Origin: Lachnospiraceae bacterium
GTDB lineage: Bacteria; Bacillota; Clostridia; Lachnospirales; Lachnospiraceae
Length of the DNA stretch: 6,818 nucleotides
Assembly (NCBI GenBank): GCA_017404585.1
Contig: JAFRCB010000121.1
Span: forward strand, 1-6,818
Direction of reading: 5' to 3'
This document shows, in pieces, positions 1 to 6,542 of the stretch. The notes beneath the pieces were generated by a model. It had not been told where the DNA came from. It was given only the letters and a program-made list of their open reading frames with translations, and ran no database searches. Each line of letters begins with the position of its first letter. Position 1 is the stretch's first letter. Both the position numbers and the translations under genes were made by a program.

Positions 1-435
1 AAATATTGTTCCGTCTGCGGGAATCTGACCGACGAGGATCCGTGTTCGATCTGTGCGGACGAGACCCGTGACAAGAGCATGATCTGTGTGGTCGAAAGCC
101 CGCGGGACGTGATCGCCATCGAGAAGATCAAGGAGTACCGCGGCTATTATCACGTGCTGCACGGTGCGATTTCCCCAATGGACGGCATCGGCCCAACGGA
201 CATCAATCTGCAGAGCCTGATCAAGCGGCTGCAGGACGAGACCGTCAAGGAACTGATCATCGCGACCAATCCGACCATCGAAGGGGAGGCGACGGCGATG
301 TACATCGCGCGCCTCATCAAACCGAGCGGCATCAAGGTTTCGAGAATCGCCCATGGCATTCCGGTGGGCGGCGATCTGGAATATGCCGATGAAGTGACGC
401 TGCTGAAAGCGGTCGAAGGAAGAAGAGAATTGTAA
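1..435 (+). CDS. recR: Recombination protein RecR, C-terminal part (cut by left edge)
   Basis: RecR acts with RecF and RecO to load RecA on gapped or damaged DNA. The reading frame is open from base 1 and ends at TAA 433-435, giving 144 residues; the family is about 200, so roughly 55 N-terminal residues, including the helix-hairpin-helix region, lie outside the window. The fragment begins inside the four-cysteine zinc motif (Cys3, Cys6, Cys15, Cys18 of the fragment). A Toprim domain follows: [12 protein letters not shown] (30-41), then SPMDGIGP, the [12 protein letters not shown] block and the [16 protein letters not shown] block, all characteristic of RecR. The ATG at 79 is an internal methionine (M27 of the fragment) inside the conserved domain, not a start. 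The last codons overlap the -35 element of the next gene's promoter and no terminator is seen between the two genes. Identification is firm. Confidence 0.97.
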   Translation, partial: KYCSVCGNLTDEDPCSICADETRDKSMICVVESPRDVIAIEKIKEYRGYYHVLHGAISPMDGIGPTDINLQSLIKRLQDETVKELIIATNPTIEGEATAMYIARLIKPSGIKVSRIAHGIPVGGDLEYADEVTLLKAVEGRREL

Positions 436-458
436 TACCATTTTTGTGGTGCTATAAT
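430..458 (+). promoter_or_regulatory. Sigma-A-type promoter of the permease gene
   Basis: A -35 box TTGTAA (430-435) and a perfect -10 box TATAAT (453-458) are separated by 17 bp. The -10 is also preceded by TG one base upstream (TGCTATAAT), an extended -10. The -35 box coincides with the last bases of recR, including its stop codon. Transcription would start near 465, leaving a leader of about 40 nt. Read from consensus only. Confidence 0.8.
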
Positions 459-492
459 ATAGGTTGTAATTATGTAATTATTGTTTTTTGTG

Positions 493-498
493 AGGAGG
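493..498 (+). promoter_or_regulatory. Shine-Dalgarno site fixing the permease start at 504
   Basis: AGGAGG lies 5 nt before ATG 504. This decides against the in-frame upstream ATG at 444, which lies in the spacer of the promoter, upstream of any likely transcript start, and would add 20 residues with no homology to permeases. Confidence 0.85.
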
Positions 499-503
499 AA
501 AAA

Positions 504-2324
504 ATGAGTCAACAACAAGGTGGTGCTGTTGCGGTCGGCGAACATGGCTTGAAAAAGCATGAAATCAAAGTCTCAACAGTCGTATTCATGATTTTCTGCC
601 TTGTTGCAGCAGGATGTTATGGTCTCGAGGACATGATCCCGGAATGCGGACCAGGACTCACCATACTCATGCTGTGCGTGCTCCCGTTTGTATGGGGTCT
701 GCCATTTGGTCTGGTCGCGTCGGAACTCGGTTCCGTCAGACCGCAGGAAGGCGGCTACTACAAGTGGGTACAGGAAGCTCTCGGAGAATTCTGGGGATTC
801 CAGGCAGGCTGGTGGAGAACGATCTCCATCTACATTGACAACACTTCCTATGTTATCCTTGCCGGCGGCTATGCCGCGACCGTATGGGATATGGGCATAG
901 GAGGAGAATTTGCACTCAAGTTCTGCATGATCGCCATCTTTACACTGATCAATATCAGAGGTGTAAAGGATGTAGGCTGGGTCAGCACGGTGCTGTCGAT
1001 ACTGGTAATGGTTGCATTCGGTATCGTTGCTCTCTGCGGATTCCTCAACTGGGGTGGTGACGCGGAAACGGCAAGCACGATCTCATTCCGGATGACTCCG
1101 GAACCGGCAGAAGGAATCAGCGACTGGTTCTTCTACATCGCGGGTGGTATCTCCATCGGCATGTGGATGTACTCCGGTTACGAATCCATGTCGACCATTG
1201 CGGGAGAAGTTGCAAACCCTCAGGTCATCCCGAAAGGTACTTTGGTCACCATACCGCTCATCATGGCAGTATACATCCTGCCTACGACGGCGGGTCTCGG
1301 TTCACTGGGCCAGTGGGATAACTGGGGAACAGAACCTGGAACGGTCGGATATGCGGATGTTGTTTCGCACTTCTGGGGTCCTATTTGGGGCATCATATTT
1401 GTCATCGTAGCGATCCTGGCACAATGTTCGATCTACAACACGTATATAGCATCCGGTTCCAGAGGATTCTTTGCTCTGGCGGATGACCACCTGACTCCAC
1501 CGGTCATGGTCAAGGTCGACAAGAAGTTCGGTGTACCGTACGTTGCAGTATTATCCGTTGGTATCTTCAACCTGATCTTCTGCATGTTCCCGTTCGGATT
1601 CATCATCGTACTCGATGTAGCGTTGCTGCTGTCATCCTATGTCATGGTTTATATTTCAGCCATGATCCTGCGGCACAGAATTCCGGAAGAGGATTACATC
1701 TGCAGAATTCCTGGAGGCAACGGACTGCTCAAGGTCATCTGCATCGTTCCGATCTGCGTAGCGATCTTCGCGTTCTTCGTAAACGGTTCCGACTACTACC
1801 TCGGTGGTATGATCGGACTGCTGACCGGACCGATCCTCTACTTCATCTGGAGAAGAATGTACGGCGGACTTTCCAAGAAGGATCCGGAAGCCTTTGTAAT
1901 GAACCCTAGAACGAAGCTGGCAGTCGGCGATACGAGAAGGATCTCCTTCCTGCTTCTGATCATCACGATCATGAACATCATCGCGCTGGCATTCGAACCT
2001 TGGTACGAAGGTTGGGGAACCGAGGATGCCTGGGAAGCCGGAGATTACTTCGATGGAATCCTGGAAGCTGCCAATGTTGATGTGATCGTAGGAACGATCA
2101 AGATCGTACTCTGGATCGTAACGATCATCTGCGCAATCGCATGCATCCTGATCTATCTGCTGTCCAAGAAGGTCGAACCTTCCAAGGAAGAAATCAAGCT
2201 CGCATTCCAGAAGAGCTGCGATGCGATCAGTGCTAGACACAACAAGGAACTGCAGGAAATGGAAGCTGCAATTGCTGCTGAAGAAGTTGCAGAAAAAGCT
2301 GTAGAAGAAGTTCCGAAAGAATAG
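504..2324 (+). CDS. APC-superfamily amino acid or polyamine permease
   Basis: A 606-residue integral membrane transporter with about 12-14 hydrophobic segments. It belongs to the amino acid-polyamine-organocation superfamily, which imports or exchanges amino acids and amines across the cytoplasmic membrane using an ion gradient or counter-solute. Seen: an N-terminal hydrophobic segment (about 24-40); the family block SELGSVRPQEGGYYKWV (73-89) followed by GEFWGFQAGWW (94-104); a second hallmark around SGYESMSTIAGEVANP (224-239); and a GSRGFFALADDHLTPP segment (318-333). The GPFWGFQxGW-like block with IDN after it resembles, from memory, the plant and bacterial polyamine-transporter branch of the superfamily, so a cationic amine is possible; the true substrate cannot be read. 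It is longer than the usual 430-500 residues, with two extra C-terminal membrane segments (about 480-497 and 528-553) and a charged Glu/Ala-rich cytoplasmic tail (about 555-606). It has its own promoter and terminator. Confidence 0.9.
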   Translation: MSQQQGGAVAVGEHGLKKHEIKVSTVVFMIFCLVAAGCYGLEDMIPECGPGLTILMLCVLPFVWGLPFGLVASELGSVRPQEGGYYKWVQEALGEFWGFQAGWWRTISIYIDNTSYVILAGGYAATVWDMGIGGEFALKFCMIAIFTLINIRGVKDVGWVSTVLSILVMVAFGIVALCGFLNWGGDAETASTISFRMTPEPAEGISDWFFYIAGGISIGMWMYSGYESMSTIAGEVANPQVIPKGTLVTIPLIMAVYILPTTAGLGSLGQWDNWGTEPGTVGYADVVSHFWGPIWGIIFVIVAILAQCSIYNTYIASGSRGFFALADDHLTPPVMVKVDKKFGVPYVAVLSVGIFNLIFCMFPFGFIIVLDVALLLSSYVMVYISAMILRHRIPEEDYICRIPGGNGLLKVICIVPICVAIFAFFVNGSDYYLGGMIGLLTGPILYFIWRRMYGGLSKKDPEAFVMNPRTKLAVGDTRRISFLLLIITIMNIIALAFEPWYEGWGTEDAWEAGDYFDGILEAANVDVIVGTIKIVLWIVTIICAIACILIYLLSKKVEPSKEEIKLAFQKSCDAISARHNKELQEMEAAIAAEEVAEKAVEEVPKE

Positions 2325-2355
2325 TTGATCAAAGAGATCATTGATCTGCTCATCG

Positions 2356-2387
2356 ACCCCGGTGCAGCTAACTTGCACCGGGGTTTT
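2356..2387 (+). terminator. Rho-independent terminator after the permease gene
   Basis: A perfect GC-rich stem pairs CCCCGGTGCA (2357-2366) with TGCACCGGGG (2374-2383) around a 7-nt loop. One further A-T pair (2356 with 2384) can extend it, and TTTT follows (2384-2387). It begins 32 nt after the permease stop. The T-run is short but the stem is strong. It should largely isolate the permease transcript from the next gene. Confidence 0.88.
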
Positions 2388-2423
2388 AACAAGAAGAATC
2401 GTTTATGTAAAAGGGAAAAGAGT

Positions 2424-2981
2424 ATGAACGACAGATATGCAAACCCCGCAGAACGGCAACGAAAGAAGTGGAGACCGTACCGGATCGCCATCGTTCTTGC
2501 TATTATCATATTCATGCTCCTCGCACCGGAAGTCCAGAACGGGAACTACATGGATCCGACCATTTCCGACGGACAGGTGCTCGTTGTGACCAAATCCCGG
2601 TACTCCGCCAAGCGCAAAGCCCCGGAGCACGACAAACTGGTGATCCTGGAAAAGACCTTATCACTGGATGCCGGAGCGGGTGACAATATCATCACGCGGG
2701 TGATCGCGGTTCCCGGAGACACGGTGGAAGTGAAGAACGGCAAAGTTCTCGTCAACGAGGAGGAATACGTTACAAAGAACGGCATCAAGGGCGCGAAGGG
2801 GAATTTCAAAAGTACCCGCCTGGAAGGCAACGAAGTCTTTGTGCTGAGCGATAACCGCTCCGTCAAAAAGTATGACAGCCGGAACCCGGAACTGGGGCTG
2901 GTGGACATGCGCGAGATCAAAGGAAACGTCCTTTTCCGGGTGTGGCCGCTGAATAAGATCGCCGTGATGAAAGACAGATAA
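2424..2981 (+). CDS. Signal peptidase I-like protein (S26 family) lacking the catalytic Ser and Lys
   Basis: A 185-residue protein with a charged cytoplasmic N-terminus (1-20), one membrane anchor (about 21-35) and an extracellular S26-type domain. Family motifs are recognisable in order: box B NYMDPTISDGQ (41-51), box D TRVIAVPGDTVEVKNGKVLVN (split: 91-99 and 100-111), and box E SDNR (142-145) with YDSR (150-153). In active type I signal peptidases box B reads SMxPT with Ser as nucleophile, and box D reads KRVIxxPGD with Lys as general base. Here these are Tyr42 (TAC 2547-2549) and Thr91 (ACG 2694-2696). The usual GDN of box E is SDN, and the Ser before DSR is missing, with one extra residue in that loop. 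The frame is intact, so this looks like a maintained pseudoenzyme rather than decay. Start ATG 2424 has AAGGG 8-12 nt upstream; the TTG at 2325 would run through the terminator and is not credible. No convincing promoter is seen. Confidence 0.85.
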   Translation: MNDRYANPAERQRKKWRPYRIAIVLAIIIFMLLAPEVQNGNYMDPTISDGQVLVVTKSRYSAKRKAPEHDKLVILEKTLSLDAGAGDNIITRVIAVPGDTVEVKNGKVLVNEEEYVTKNGIKGAKGNFKSTRLEGNEVFVLSDNRSVKKYDSRNPELGLVDMREIKGNVLFRVWPLNKIAVMKDR

Positions 2982-3009
2982 AAACGGTTATTCATAGCAT
3001 AGAAAAAAC

Positions 3010-3057
3010 AAGTGTCGCAGAAGTAAGACAGTATCCTTACCGAACCGGCACTTTTTT
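3010..3057 (+). terminator. Two-tier hairpin terminator after the S26-like gene
   Basis: The outer stem pairs AAGTGTCG (3010-3017) with CGGCACTT (3046-3053), with one G-T wobble. The inner stem pairs GTAAG (3023-3027) with CTTAC (3036-3040) around an 8-nt loop, and a 5 by 5 internal loop separates the two. A run of six T (3052-3057) follows. An A-run at 3003-3008 on the other side would give a U-run on the opposite strand, so it could work in both directions. Confidence 0.75.
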
Positions 3058-3110
3058 GCTAATTATGTTGCGAAAAGGCATCGTATCTCTAATTGTATTT
3101 TCTTTCGAAC

Positions 3111-3140
3111 TTGATTATTGACCTTATATATAGGTATAAT
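3111..3140 (+). promoter_or_regulatory. Promoter of the ech hydrogenase operon
   Basis: A -35 box TTGATT (3111-3116) and a perfect -10 box TATAAT (3135-3140) have an 18-bp spacer. The spacer is AT-rich. Transcription would start near 3147, giving a leader of about 50 nt. A closer TTGACC at 3118-3123 is a better -35 match but only 11 bp from the -10, so it is not used with it. This is the only good promoter candidate in the 214-bp gap before echA. Confidence 0.75.
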
Positions 3141-3142
3141 AG

Positions 3143-3163
3143 TTTGAAAAGTTATTTTTCAAA
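3143..3163 (+). promoter_or_regulatory. Perfect inverted repeat at the ech transcript start (candidate operator or leader hairpin)
   Basis: TTTGAAAA (3143-3150) and TTTTCAAA (3156-3163) form a perfect 8-bp inverted repeat with a 5-nt centre, beginning 3 bp after the -10 box. This position suits a repressor site covering the start point, or a weak AT-rich leader hairpin. It does not match the Rex or CcpA consensus as I know them. No regulator gene is in the window. Confidence 0.45.
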
Positions 3164-3184
3164 GAATAAGTCATTTTTATTATT

Positions 3185-3190
3185 AGGAGG
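3185..3190 (+). promoter_or_regulatory. Shine-Dalgarno site of echA
   Basis: AGGAGG lies 5 nt before ATG 3196 and fixes that start. The preceding leader is AT-rich and should be poorly structured around the start codon. Confidence 0.85.
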
Positions 3191-3195
3191 ATTAA

Positions 3196-5127
3196 ATGGG
3201 CACAATACTTTTTCTAATCTTTTTCCCAATGGTAATTGCCTTTATTCTTTTAGTAGCAAAAGCTGACAAAGCACGAGACGTCATTGTCATCGCGTCATCG
3301 GCGATCATCGCCGCGATGTCTATTGTCGTCGCCATTCAGTACGCCCGCGGAGGAGCGGAATACTTCTCCTTCAACGGCGAAGTCGTCAACTACATCATGA
3401 TGGTAGTTGAAGCGGGGTTATGTATATATATCATCATCACCGCTGCACGGCATAAGAAATGGCTTGCAGCCATCTTTGCTATTATTCAGACACCACTTAT
3501 TATGTGGTTCGAATTTACTAAAGGCCATGGCATTGAGGTTGAGAGCAACATGTATATTGACCGTCTCTCGATCATCATGCTCCTTATCATTGGTATCATC
3601 GGAACGTTGATCTGCGTGTACGCACTAGGTTACATGAAGGACTTCCAGCATCACGAGCCGAAGGACGCAAAGGACAGAAGACCTTGGTTCTTCTTCGTAA
3701 TGTTCCTGTTCCTCGGAGCAATGAGCGGATTGGTAACATCCAACAACATGATCTGGTTGTACTTCTTCTGGGAGATCACGAGCTTATGTTCCTTCTGGCT
3801 CATCGGATTCACCAAGACCGAAGAGGCTACGAACAATGCGTTCAGAGCCCTGATCATGAACCTGCTCGGTGGAGTAGGATTCGCGGTTGGTATCGTGATC
3901 CTGGGAATCGTATTCCAGACTGTGGAACTCAGCACGATGCTCCTGGTCGGATCCGTTTACGGAGACCTAGTTGCTATCCCGGCAGCGTTCTTCGCTTTTG
4001 CGGGTATCACAAAAGCTGCACAGATGCCGTTCAATAGCTGGCTGCTCGGCGCAATGGTCGCACCGACACCGACATCGGCATTGCTCCACTCATCCACAAT
4101 GGTTAAAGCCGGCGTATTCCTCGTCATCAAGCTTGCTCCGGTTCTCGGAATGAGCAACTTTGCGGGAATCATGGTCATGATGGTCGGAGGTATCACATTC
4201 CTCTTCGCATCATGTGCAGCGATCTCACAGGTCAACGCGAAGAGAGTACTCGCTTACTCCACGATCGCGAACCTCGGCCTGATCGTTGCCTGCGGCGGCG
4301 TTGGATCAGCCGGAGCTGTCTGGGCCGGCATCATGCTCATCATATTCCACGCGATCACTAAGTCTCTCCTGTTCCTCTGCGTAGGTACTGCAGAGCACCA
4401 CATTGGCAGCAGAATGATCGAAGATATGGACGGCCTGTTCAACAAGATGCCGAAACTTGCTATGTGCATGATCATCGGTATCGCGGGCATGTTCATCGCG
4501 CCGTTCGGAATGCTGATCTCAAAGTGGGCTTGCATGGTATCCTTTGTCGATTCAGGAAACATCCTGCTGATCGGCTGCATCTGCTTCGGCAGTGCGGTAA
4601 CAGCATTCTACTGGCTGAAGTGGATGGGTAAGCTCACTGCGGTCGTAGCTGGTGAAGAGAGCATTGAGACAAACGTTCACAAGACAGAATCCTATGTACA
4701 CCTCATTCTGGTCGTACTCGTCATTCTGGTTTGTCTGATCTTCCCTCTGATCTCAAGCTACATGCTGGTTCCTTACCTCGAAGTAGTATTTGGCGGTCTG
4801 TCCGGAGGCATCATGTCATCCGGCAACATGACCATCATGGTCATCATGATCGCTGTGATCGTTCTGCTGGCTGCCATGTTCTTCGGCAAGTCCAAGAAGG
4901 AAAAAGTACCAATCTATCTAGCTGGTGCGAATACCGGGGACAACCGGACATACTATGGTTCCATGCAGCAGGAAGTTGAATTCACACTGAGAAACTGGCA
5001 CATGGAAAAGTACTTTGGCGAACACAAGATGAATGTGGTCGGTGATGTACTTTGTACAGCGATGCTGATTATAGGCATTGGCTACATGGTAGCTACGCTG
5101 GTTAGTCTGTTAGGAGGTGTTGCATAA
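3196..5127 (+). CDS. echA: Ech-type hydrogenase subunit A (NuoL/MrpD-like ion-translocating subunit)
   Basis: A 643-residue polytopic membrane protein of the proton-conducting transporter family (NuoL, HycC, MrpA/D relatives), expected to form the main ion channel of a membrane-bound hydrogenase. Residues needed for transport in this family are visible: the TM5 glutamate in WEITSL (Glu193), the TM7 lysine in GITKAAQMPF (Lys273), the HSSTMVKAG block (298-306, Lys304), Lys389 in HAITKSLLF, and Lys443 in LISKW. After residue 565 a polar stretch with AGANTGDNR (576-584) precedes a last membrane helix (about 614-640), as in EchA/HycC-type subunits. Length is normal for the group. It is the first gene of the operon, with its own promoter, and its stop overlaps the next start (TAATG, 5125-5129). 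The first 25 codons are AT-richer than the rest. Hydrogenase rather than complex I is inferred from the order of the following genes. Confidence 0.92.
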   Translation: MGTILFLIFFPMVIAFILLVAKADKARDVIVIASSAIIAAMSIVVAIQYARGGAEYFSFNGEVVNYIMMVVEAGLCIYIIITAARHKKWLAAIFAIIQTPLIMWFEFTKGHGIEVESNMYIDRLSIIMLLIIGIIGTLICVYALGYMKDFQHHEPKDAKDRRPWFFFVMFLFLGAMSGLVTSNNMIWLYFFWEITSLCSFWLIGFTKTEEATNNAFRALIMNLLGGVGFAVGIVILGIVFQTVELSTMLLVGSVYGDLVAIPAAFFAFAGITKAAQMPFNSWLLGAMVAPTPTSALLHSSTMVKAGVFLVIKLAPVLGMSNFAGIMVMMVGGITFLFASCAAISQVNAKRVLAYSTIANLGLIVACGGVGSAGAVWAGIMLIIFHAITKSLLFLCVGTAEHHIGSRMIEDMDGLFNKMPKLAMCMIIGIAGMFIAPFGMLISKWACMVSFVDSGNILLIGCICFGSAVTAFYWLKWMGKLTAVVAGEESIETNVHKTESYVHLILVVLVILVCLIFPLISSYMLVPYLEVVFGGLSGGIMSSGNMTIMVIMIAVIVLLAAMFFGKSKKEKVPIYLAGANTGDNRTYYGSMQQEVEFTLRNWHMEKYFGEHKMNVVGDVLCTAMLIIGIGYMVATLVSLLGGVA

Positions 5128-5996
5128 TGATAGTTAAGACAGTCGTATCGATCATCGCATACCTCGTACTGGCGCCGCTGCTTGGCGGACTTCTGGCAGG
5201 ACTGGAAAGAAAGCTCTCCGCGAAGATGCAGAGAAGAGTCGGACCTCCTGTACTCCAGCCGTTCTACGATGTATTCAAGTTATTTGAAAAGGAAAAGATG
5301 GCTCCGACCAGATTCCAGGACTTCTACGTACTGGTCTTCGTCGTGTTCGTCATCGCTTCCGGTGTGATCTTCTTTGCAGGCGGAGACCTCCTGCTCGTGA
5401 TCTTCACACTGACGATCGCAACCGCATTCCTAGTCGTCGCAGCTTACTCCTCGAACTCGCCTTACGCTGAGACGGGTGCTGAGAGAGAACTGCTGGCGAT
5501 GATGGCATATGAACCAATGGTACTTCTTACCGCAATCGGTTTCTATATGTATCACGGAAGCTTCAATGTAAGAGACATCCTGGGAAGCGACTCCATGTGC
5601 TTCCTGCCGATGATCGGCATCTTCATCGGATGGATCTTCATCCTGACGCTGAAGTTCAGAAAATCGCCGTTCGACCTGAGTATGTCACACCATGCTCACC
5701 AAGAACTGGTTCGTGGTCTGACCACAGAGTTCGTTGGAAGAACGATGGGTCTTATCGAGTTATCTCACTGGTATGAAAACGTAGTCCTTCTCGGCTTCGT
5801 CTTCCTGTTCTTCGCGAACGGAACAGCCTGGGGATGGGTTCTGGGAATCGTCGTGGCAATCGTTGCGTACTTCGTAGAAGTATTCATCGACAACACCTTC
5901 GCGAGAATGAAGTGGCAGTTCGCCTTCAAATCTTCATGGATCATCGCGGTCGTTCTCGGAATGGTCAACGTTTTCGTATTGTACTTGTGTTTCTAA
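5127..5996 (+). CDS. echB: Ech-type hydrogenase subunit B (NuoH/HycD-like membrane subunit)
   Basis: A 289-residue membrane protein of the complex I subunit 1 family. It anchors the peripheral electron-transfer arm to the membrane arm. Visible motifs: the first cytoplasmic loop with RRVGPP (36-41), QPFYDVFKL (44-52) and EKE (54-56), the family signature; an acidic stretch AERELLAMMAYEP (118-130) corresponding to the conserved Glu-rich loop near the quinone-like cavity of complex I; and KSPFDLSMSHHAHQELVRG (179-197), the second signature, which in Ech/Hyc proteins carries extra His residues compared with NuoH. About seven or eight hydrophobic segments and a length near 290 fit EchB/HycD. The start ATG overlaps the echA stop by one base, and its Shine-Dalgarno AGGAGG (5112-5117) lies inside echA, so the two are probably translationally coupled. 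Confidence 0.93.
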   Translation: MIVKTVVSIIAYLVLAPLLGGLLAGLERKLSAKMQRRVGPPVLQPFYDVFKLFEKEKMAPTRFQDFYVLVFVVFVIASGVIFFAGGDLLLVIFTLTIATAFLVVAAYSSNSPYAETGAERELLAMMAYEPMVLLTAIGFYMYHGSFNVRDILGSDSMCFLPMIGIFIGWIFILTLKFRKSPFDLSMSHHAHQELVRGLTTEFVGRTMGLIELSHWYENVVLLGFVFLFFANGTAWGWVLGIVVAIVAYFVEVFIDNTFARMKWQFAFKSSWIIAVVLGMVNVFVLYLCF

Positions 5997-6003
5997 GGAG
6001 GTG
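5995..6003 (+). promoter_or_regulatory. Extended Shine-Dalgarno site of echC overlapping the echB stop
   Basis: AAGGAGGTG shares two bases with the TAA stop of echB and lies 5 nt before ATG 6009. It is a near-perfect match to the 16S rRNA 3' end and is the strongest ribosome binding site in the window, suggesting high demand for the small subunit. Confidence 0.85.
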
Positions 6004-6008
6004 AAGAA

Positions 6009-6542
6009 ATGTCAGCATATGTAACAAAATCACCTTGGGTCGTCCACTATGACGGATCAAGCTGTAACGGATGCGATATCGAAGTTCTGGCATGTCTTAC
6101 TCCTATGTACGACGTTGAGAGATTCGGTATTATCAACTGCGGTAACCCGAAGCACGCAGACGTGTTCCTGGTCACCGGTTCTGTAAATGAACAGAACAAA
6201 GGAATTGTTAAACAGATCTATGAACAGATGCCTGAACCAAAGGTCGTCGTGGCCATCGGTATCTGTGCATGTTCCGGCGGCATCTTCAAGGATTGCTACA
6301 ATGTTCTGGGCGGAGTCGATCAGGTCATTCCTGTTGACGCTTACGTACCGGGCTGCGCGGCAAGACCGGAAGCTATCATCGACGCAGTCGTCAAGGGCCT
6401 TGGCGTTTTGCAGGCAAAGCGTGAAGCGATGCTGAACAAGGTCGAAAAGGTCGAAGAAGTCGAAGAAGTGGTTGAAGACGCAGTCGAAGAACCTGCAGAA
6501 GAAGTTGCTGAAGAAGTCAAGAGCGAAGGAGGGGAAGAATAA
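6009..6542 (+). CDS. echC: Ech-type hydrogenase small subunit C (NuoB/HycG-like) with acidic C-terminal tail
   Basis: A 177-residue soluble subunit carrying the [4Fe-4S] cluster next to the catalytic large subunit. Cluster ligands are visible as Cys19 and Cys22 (SSCNGCDIE), Cys86 (GICACSGG) and Cys116 (VPGCAARPEA). The CxxC spacing and CNGCDIE wording are typical of hydrogenase small subunits of the Ech/Hyc group and unlike the adjacent Cys-Cys pair of NuoB. The segment NPKHADVFLVTG (46-57) is also typical. The conserved domain ends near residue 143. Residues 144-177 form a low-complexity tail with 15 Glu and 1 Asp in 34 positions, mixed with Val and Ala, which is not part of the core family fold. 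The last codons (GGEE) also encode the echD Shine-Dalgarno. The stop overlaps the next start (TAATG, 6540-6544). Confidence 0.93.
   Translation: MSAYVTKSPWVVHYDGSSCNGCDIEVLACLTPMYDVERFGIINCGNPKHADVFLVTGSVNEQNKGIVKQIYEQMPEPKVVVAIGICACSGGIFKDCYNVLGGVDQVIPVDAYVPGCAARPEAIIDAVVKGLGVLQAKREAMLNKVEKVEEVEEVVEDAVEEPAEEVAEEVKSEGGEE
6438..6539 (+). repeat. Imperfect GTCGAAGAA-type codon repeat encoding the EchC tail
   Basis: The DNA for EchC residues 144-177 is built from imperfect 9-base units close to GTCGAAGAA (Val-Glu-Glu), with variants such as GTTGAAGAC and GTTGCTGAAGAA. This pattern suggests growth by slippage or unequal recombination. It is in frame and causes no disruption. Confidence 0.7.
6527..6532 (+). 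promoter_or_regulatory. Shine-Dalgarno site of echD inside echC
   Basis: AGGAGG, continuing as GG, lies 9 nt before ATG 6542 and is wholly inside the echC coding sequence, supporting coupled translation. Confidence 0.8.

Noticed and set aside
444..503. N-terminal extension of the permease from ATG 444
   Set aside because: It overlaps the promoter -10 box and lies upstream of the likely transcript start; ATG 504 has an ideal Shine-Dalgarno site.
1656..2378. 240-codon open frame on the - strand opposite the permease
   Set aside because: Its product is an Asp/Phe-rich composition typical of an antisense shadow, it crosses the terminator, and it matches no family I recognise.
2325..2423. TTG start for the S26-like protein directly after the permease stop
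   Set aside because: The extra 33 residues would be read through the terminator hairpin and do not resemble a signal peptidase N-terminus; ATG 2424 is better placed just before the membrane anchor.
3065..3121. 18-codon reading frame upstream of echA
   Set aside because: No ribosome binding site, and it runs through the -35 region of the ech promoter, upstream of the predicted transcript start.
3118..3140. TTGACC as -35 box for the ech promoter
   Set aside because: Only 11 bp separate it from the TATAAT box; TTGATT at 3111 gives a normal 18-bp spacer.
2982..3195. Riboswitch or small RNA in the gap before echA
   Set aside because: The gap is accounted for by a hairpin terminator, a promoter and a short AT-rich leader of about 50 nt; no further conserved structure is apparent.
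3196..5996. Complex I (nuoL/nuoH) or Mrp antiporter assignment
   Set aside because: The following NuoB-like subunit has hydrogenase-type CxxC ligands and the gene order matches Ech; no nuoA, J, K, M or N-like, nor mrp-type small subunits, are present in the window.
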